9,260 bases of DNA from Ignavibacteriota bacterium. Its GTDB lineage: Bacteria > Bacteroidota > Ignavibacteria > Tepidaquicellales > Tepidaquicellaceae. The number at the start of each line of letters is the position of its first letter. Position 1 is the first letter of the stretch. The DNA lies in contig PMIW01000217.1 in assembly GCA_003158365.1 (NCBI GenBank), positions 8,460 through 17,719 of the forward strand. Reading direction: 5' to 3'. The translations under genes were made by a program, and so were the position numbers. Below the pieces are notes generated by a model. That model ran no database searches, was not told the origin of the DNA, and saw only the letters and a program-made list of their open reading frames with translations. This document shows positions 7,499-9,260 of this stretch, piece after piece.

Positions 7499-7900
7499 AT
7501 GTTATATATTACAAGAAAAGAACATTTTTCGGCTTCGCATACATTAAAAAACCCGAAATTATCGTGGAAAAAGAACGAAGAAATTTTCGGAAAGTGCAGT
7601 AATTTTCACGGGCATAACTATTATCTCGAAGTGACTTTATGCGGAGAGGCAGACGGCGTAAGCGGATATGTATACGATTTGAAGAAATTAAGTAAAATAA
7701 TTGCGAAAGAAATTCTGGATAAAGTTGACCATAAATTTTTGAATGATGTGAATATTTTCAAAGGCATTAATCCGACAACCGAAAACATGGCAAAGATATT
7801 CTGGAATATCCTTAAACCCAAACTTAAAACCAAAAATTCACAGCTGTATTCCATAAAGCTTTATGAAACCGACAAGAACATGGTCGAGTATAGAGATTAA
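7499..7900 (+). CDS. queD: 6-carboxy-5,6,7,8-tetrahydropterin synthase / 6-pyruvoyltetrahydropterin synthase family (QueD-like), 133 aa
   Basis: This cytosolic T-fold enzyme probably converts dihydroneopterin triphosphate to 6-carboxytetrahydropterin, the second step towards queuosine in tRNA. Zinc ligands are His14 (FSASH), His37 and His39 (FHGHNY). Catalytic Cys33 sits in GKCSNFHGH, spaced C-x3-HGH as in bacterial QueD. Asp77-His78 (KVDHKFLND) complete the usual catalytic set, PTTEN (92-96) is the pterin-pocket motif, and Glu123 (LYETDKN) is the expected pterin-anchoring acid. Length is right for the family. The N-terminal wording (NPKLSWKKNEEIFGKC) resembles true pyruvoyltetrahydropterin synthases, which normally have C-x5-HGH, so a 6-PTPS activity cannot be fully excluded. 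The ATG lies 15 nt after a TATAAT box and has no visible Shine-Dalgarno sequence. The downstream methyltransferase gene starts 12 nt after its stop, in the same frame. No other queuosine gene is in view. Confidence 0.9.
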   Translation: MLYITRKEHFSASHTLKNPKLSWKKNEEIFGKCSNFHGHNYYLEVTLCGEADGVSGYVYDLKKLSKIIAKEILDKVDHKFLNDVNIFKGINPTTENMAKIFWNILKPKLKTKNSQLYSIKLYETDKNMVEYRD

Positions 7901-7912
7901 ACACAATATAAA

Positions 7913-8677
7913 TTGAACAACGAGACTTTAAAGAATTATATCAAGTTAAAGCAGAAAAAATACCGTGATGAAAGCGGTCAGTTTCTTATAGAAGGTATCC
8001 ACCTGGTGGAAGAATGCCTTAAATCGAAATTTTATAAAAAGAATATAGAAACTATTTTCCTGAGAAAAGATTTCGATGAAGATACAATATTGAATAAACT
8101 TCGCGGAATCGATATAGAGACGCTTACTGACCTAGAGTTCAAGAAATTATCGGAAACAGAAAACTCACAGGGAATTATTGGGCTGATAAATAAATCAGAT
8201 TACATTCCCGCACAGAACGATAAAATAATCTGCGCACTCGATAACCTGAGCGACCCGGGAAATCTCGGTACGATATTCAGGCTGTGCTGGTGGTTCGGAA
8301 TTGATAATATTCTAATAAGCAAAAACTCTGTTGACATATACAACTCAAAGGTAATTCGTGCATCGCAGGGAGCAATATTTAATTTAGATATTAAAGAAGA
8401 TGTAAATTTACACGAAGAACTGATTAATTTATACGGAAAAGGTTACGAAATAATTTTAACTGATTTAAAAACAAAGAACACGCTTCACAATTTTAAATTC
8501 GGAAAAGACAATAATTACATTCTTGTTTTCGGAAATGAAGCAAACGGAATATCATCCGAAATCAGAAATTCGCCATTGTTCACAAAAATAAAAATAGATT
8601 CTTATACAAACTGCGAGTCTTTGAACGTTGCGGCATCTGCGGCCATTATTTTTTACGAATTAAGAAAGAGCATTTAA
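7913..8677 (+). CDS. SpoU/TrmH-family RNA 2'-O-ribose methyltransferase, 254 aa
   Basis: The protein transfers a methyl group from S-adenosylmethionine to a ribose 2'-OH in tRNA or rRNA. Residues about 1-95 match the small RNA-binding N-terminal domain (KKYRDESGQFLIEGIHLVEE, 15-34). The SPOUT catalytic domain follows with all three motifs: motif 1 DPGNLGTIFR (114-123, catalytic Arg123), motif 2 VFGNEANGIS (205-214) and motif 3 ESLNVAASAAI (235-245, with Asn238). The LCWWFGI segment after motif 1 resembles the DWFGI seen in Bacteroidetes homologues, with Trp in place of the Asp. The start appears to be TTG at 7913: between the queD stop (7898-7900) and this codon, in the same frame, there is no ATG or GTG, and starting here keeps the full N-terminal domain. 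The specific target (for example Gm18 of tRNA or G2251 of 23S rRNA) cannot be told from the sequence. Confidence 0.92.
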   Translation: MNNETLKNYIKLKQKKYRDESGQFLIEGIHLVEECLKSKFYKKNIETIFLRKDFDEDTILNKLRGIDIETLTDLEFKKLSETENSQGIIGLINKSDYIPAQNDKIICALDNLSDPGNLGTIFRLCWWFGIDNILISKNSVDIYNSKVIRASQGAIFNLDIKEDVNLHEELINLYGKGYEIILTDLKTKNTLHNFKFGKDNNYILVFGNEANGISSEIRNSPLFTKIKIDSYTNCESLNVAASAAIIFYELRKSI

Positions 8678-8715
8678 TAAATAGTTTTATTTCATTGAAA
8701 AATAAATTAAATAAA

Positions 8716-9260
8716 ATGAAGAATACAGCAATAACTTTAGTTATTCTGACAATAATATTATCCGCTTCATTCAGTTGTAAATCACAGACAAATAATAATG
8801 ATAACCATGTCAGGTTTAAGATTGACGCACCTCAAAAAATGGACCCGCGTCCAAGCAAATTCCCCGTCGGTGATTTCGAATACCCCGTTAAAGATGCGAA
8901 TATAATGGAAGGTTCAAATTCGGGAATAAACATCGAGTTTCTTCAAAATGAAAACGAAAAAAGCACTCTCACACTGGTTTTTGAACTCCCATCCGGAAAT
9001 ACATTTAAAGTGTTTACTGAGGGAAAAGGATATATAGCGCATTGTCCCCCGCTGCCCTGTACAATTACAAATGAGGACTTCAAAGGGATAAAAAGCGCAC
9101 GGGTTGGAAGAGATGTGCCTGCATATATATCTCTTATCAGAAACACAAGAAAATCGTCGGATGAATCGAGCGTAGAGAGTGTCAGTTTTGAAATATTCAG
9201 CATAACCATTATCGAGTTGAATTTTAATAATGATAAATTAAATTTTTCCTGCACATTTTC
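8716..9260 (+). CDS. Unrecognised lipoprotein, C-terminus missing (181 codons visible)
   Basis: ATG at 8716, 38 nt after the methyltransferase stop, opens a frame that runs without a stop to the right edge. Residues 1-21 (MKNTAITLVILTIILSASFSC) are a lipoprotein signal: short charged start, hydrophobic core and a cysteine at 21, with Ser before it. The -3/-2 residues (Ser, Phe) are off the strict lipobox but tolerated in this kind of organism. Then come a polar tether (KSQTNNNDN) and a mostly beta-looking domain with no family I recognise. A compact CPPLPC motif (110-115) lies in it and could form a short disulfide or bind metal. A further Cys lies at 179. It is predicted to be anchored to a membrane on the periplasmic side. 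Function unknown. The call as a real gene rests on the signal, normal codon wording and same-strand spacing. Confidence 0.8.
   Translation, partial: MKNTAITLVILTIILSASFSCKSQTNNNDNHVRFKIDAPQKMDPRPSKFPVGDFEYPVKDANIMEGSNSGINIEFLQNENEKSTLTLVFELPSGNTFKVFTEGKGYIAHCPPLPCTITNEDFKGIKSARVGRDVPAYISLIRNTRKSSDESSVESVSFEIFSITIIELNFNNDKLNFSCTF

Noticed and set aside
8943..9254. 103-codon open frame on the minus strand at the right edge
   Set aside because: It lies opposite the lipoprotein gene, which has a proper signal peptide and sensible spacing to the upstream gene. The antisense translation shows no recognisable feature.
1..9260. Defence island, CRISPR, prophage or transposon content
   Set aside because: No repeat-spacer array, integrase, transposase, terminal inverted repeat or tRNA-associated junction was seen. 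All genes are housekeeping-like or transport genes with similar base composition.

Overview
The window is AT-rich DNA with tightly packed bacterial genes. It reads like a member of the Bacteroidota or the wider FCB group (Bacteroidetes, Ignavibacteria/Chlorobi relatives). The support is low GC, no recognisable Shine-Dalgarno sequence before any start, a TrmH-type methyltransferase with a DPGNLGT...WFGI signature, and a lipoprotein-rich, TolC-containing Gram-negative layout. This placement is inference from style, not from a marker gene.

Positions 1-5478, minus strand: a tripartite ABC efflux operon. It is transcribed from right to left: TolC-like outer-membrane channel (5478-4135), MacA/HlyD-like periplasmic adaptor (4123-2780), MacB/LolD-type ATPase (2780-2094), a first MacB-type permease (2089-863), and a second, different MacB-type permease (from 842, running off the left edge). 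Gaps are 11 nt, a 1-nt TAATG overlap, 4 nt and 20 nt, so this is almost certainly one transcript. One ATPase with two non-identical permeases suggests a heterodimeric membrane unit, unlike the fused homodimeric E. coli MacB. The substrate cannot be read from the sequence.

Positions 5646-7334, minus strand: a 562-residue polytopic membrane protein that looks like a GT-C glycosyltransferase with a soluble C-terminal domain. It apparently uses a TTG start. A 167-bp AT-rich gap separates it from the efflux operon.

Positions 7335-7498: a divergent intergenic region. It holds a 15-bp inverted repeat, an abutting imperfect tandem direct repeat and a TATAAT box.

Positions 7499-9260, plus strand: a QueD/6-pyruvoyltetrahydropterin-synthase family gene, a SpoU/TrmH RNA 2'-O-ribose methyltransferase (TTG start, in the same frame as queD and 12 nt after its stop), and the N-terminal 181 codons of an unrecognised lipoprotein that runs off the right edge. 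The first two form a small RNA-modification pair.

I did not find a CRISPR array, tRNA, rRNA, insertion sequence or phage gene. Most of the window is well-understood machinery. The points worth a second look are the split, asymmetric two-permease transporter, the repeats upstream of queD, the hybrid QueD motif and the unknown lipoprotein.
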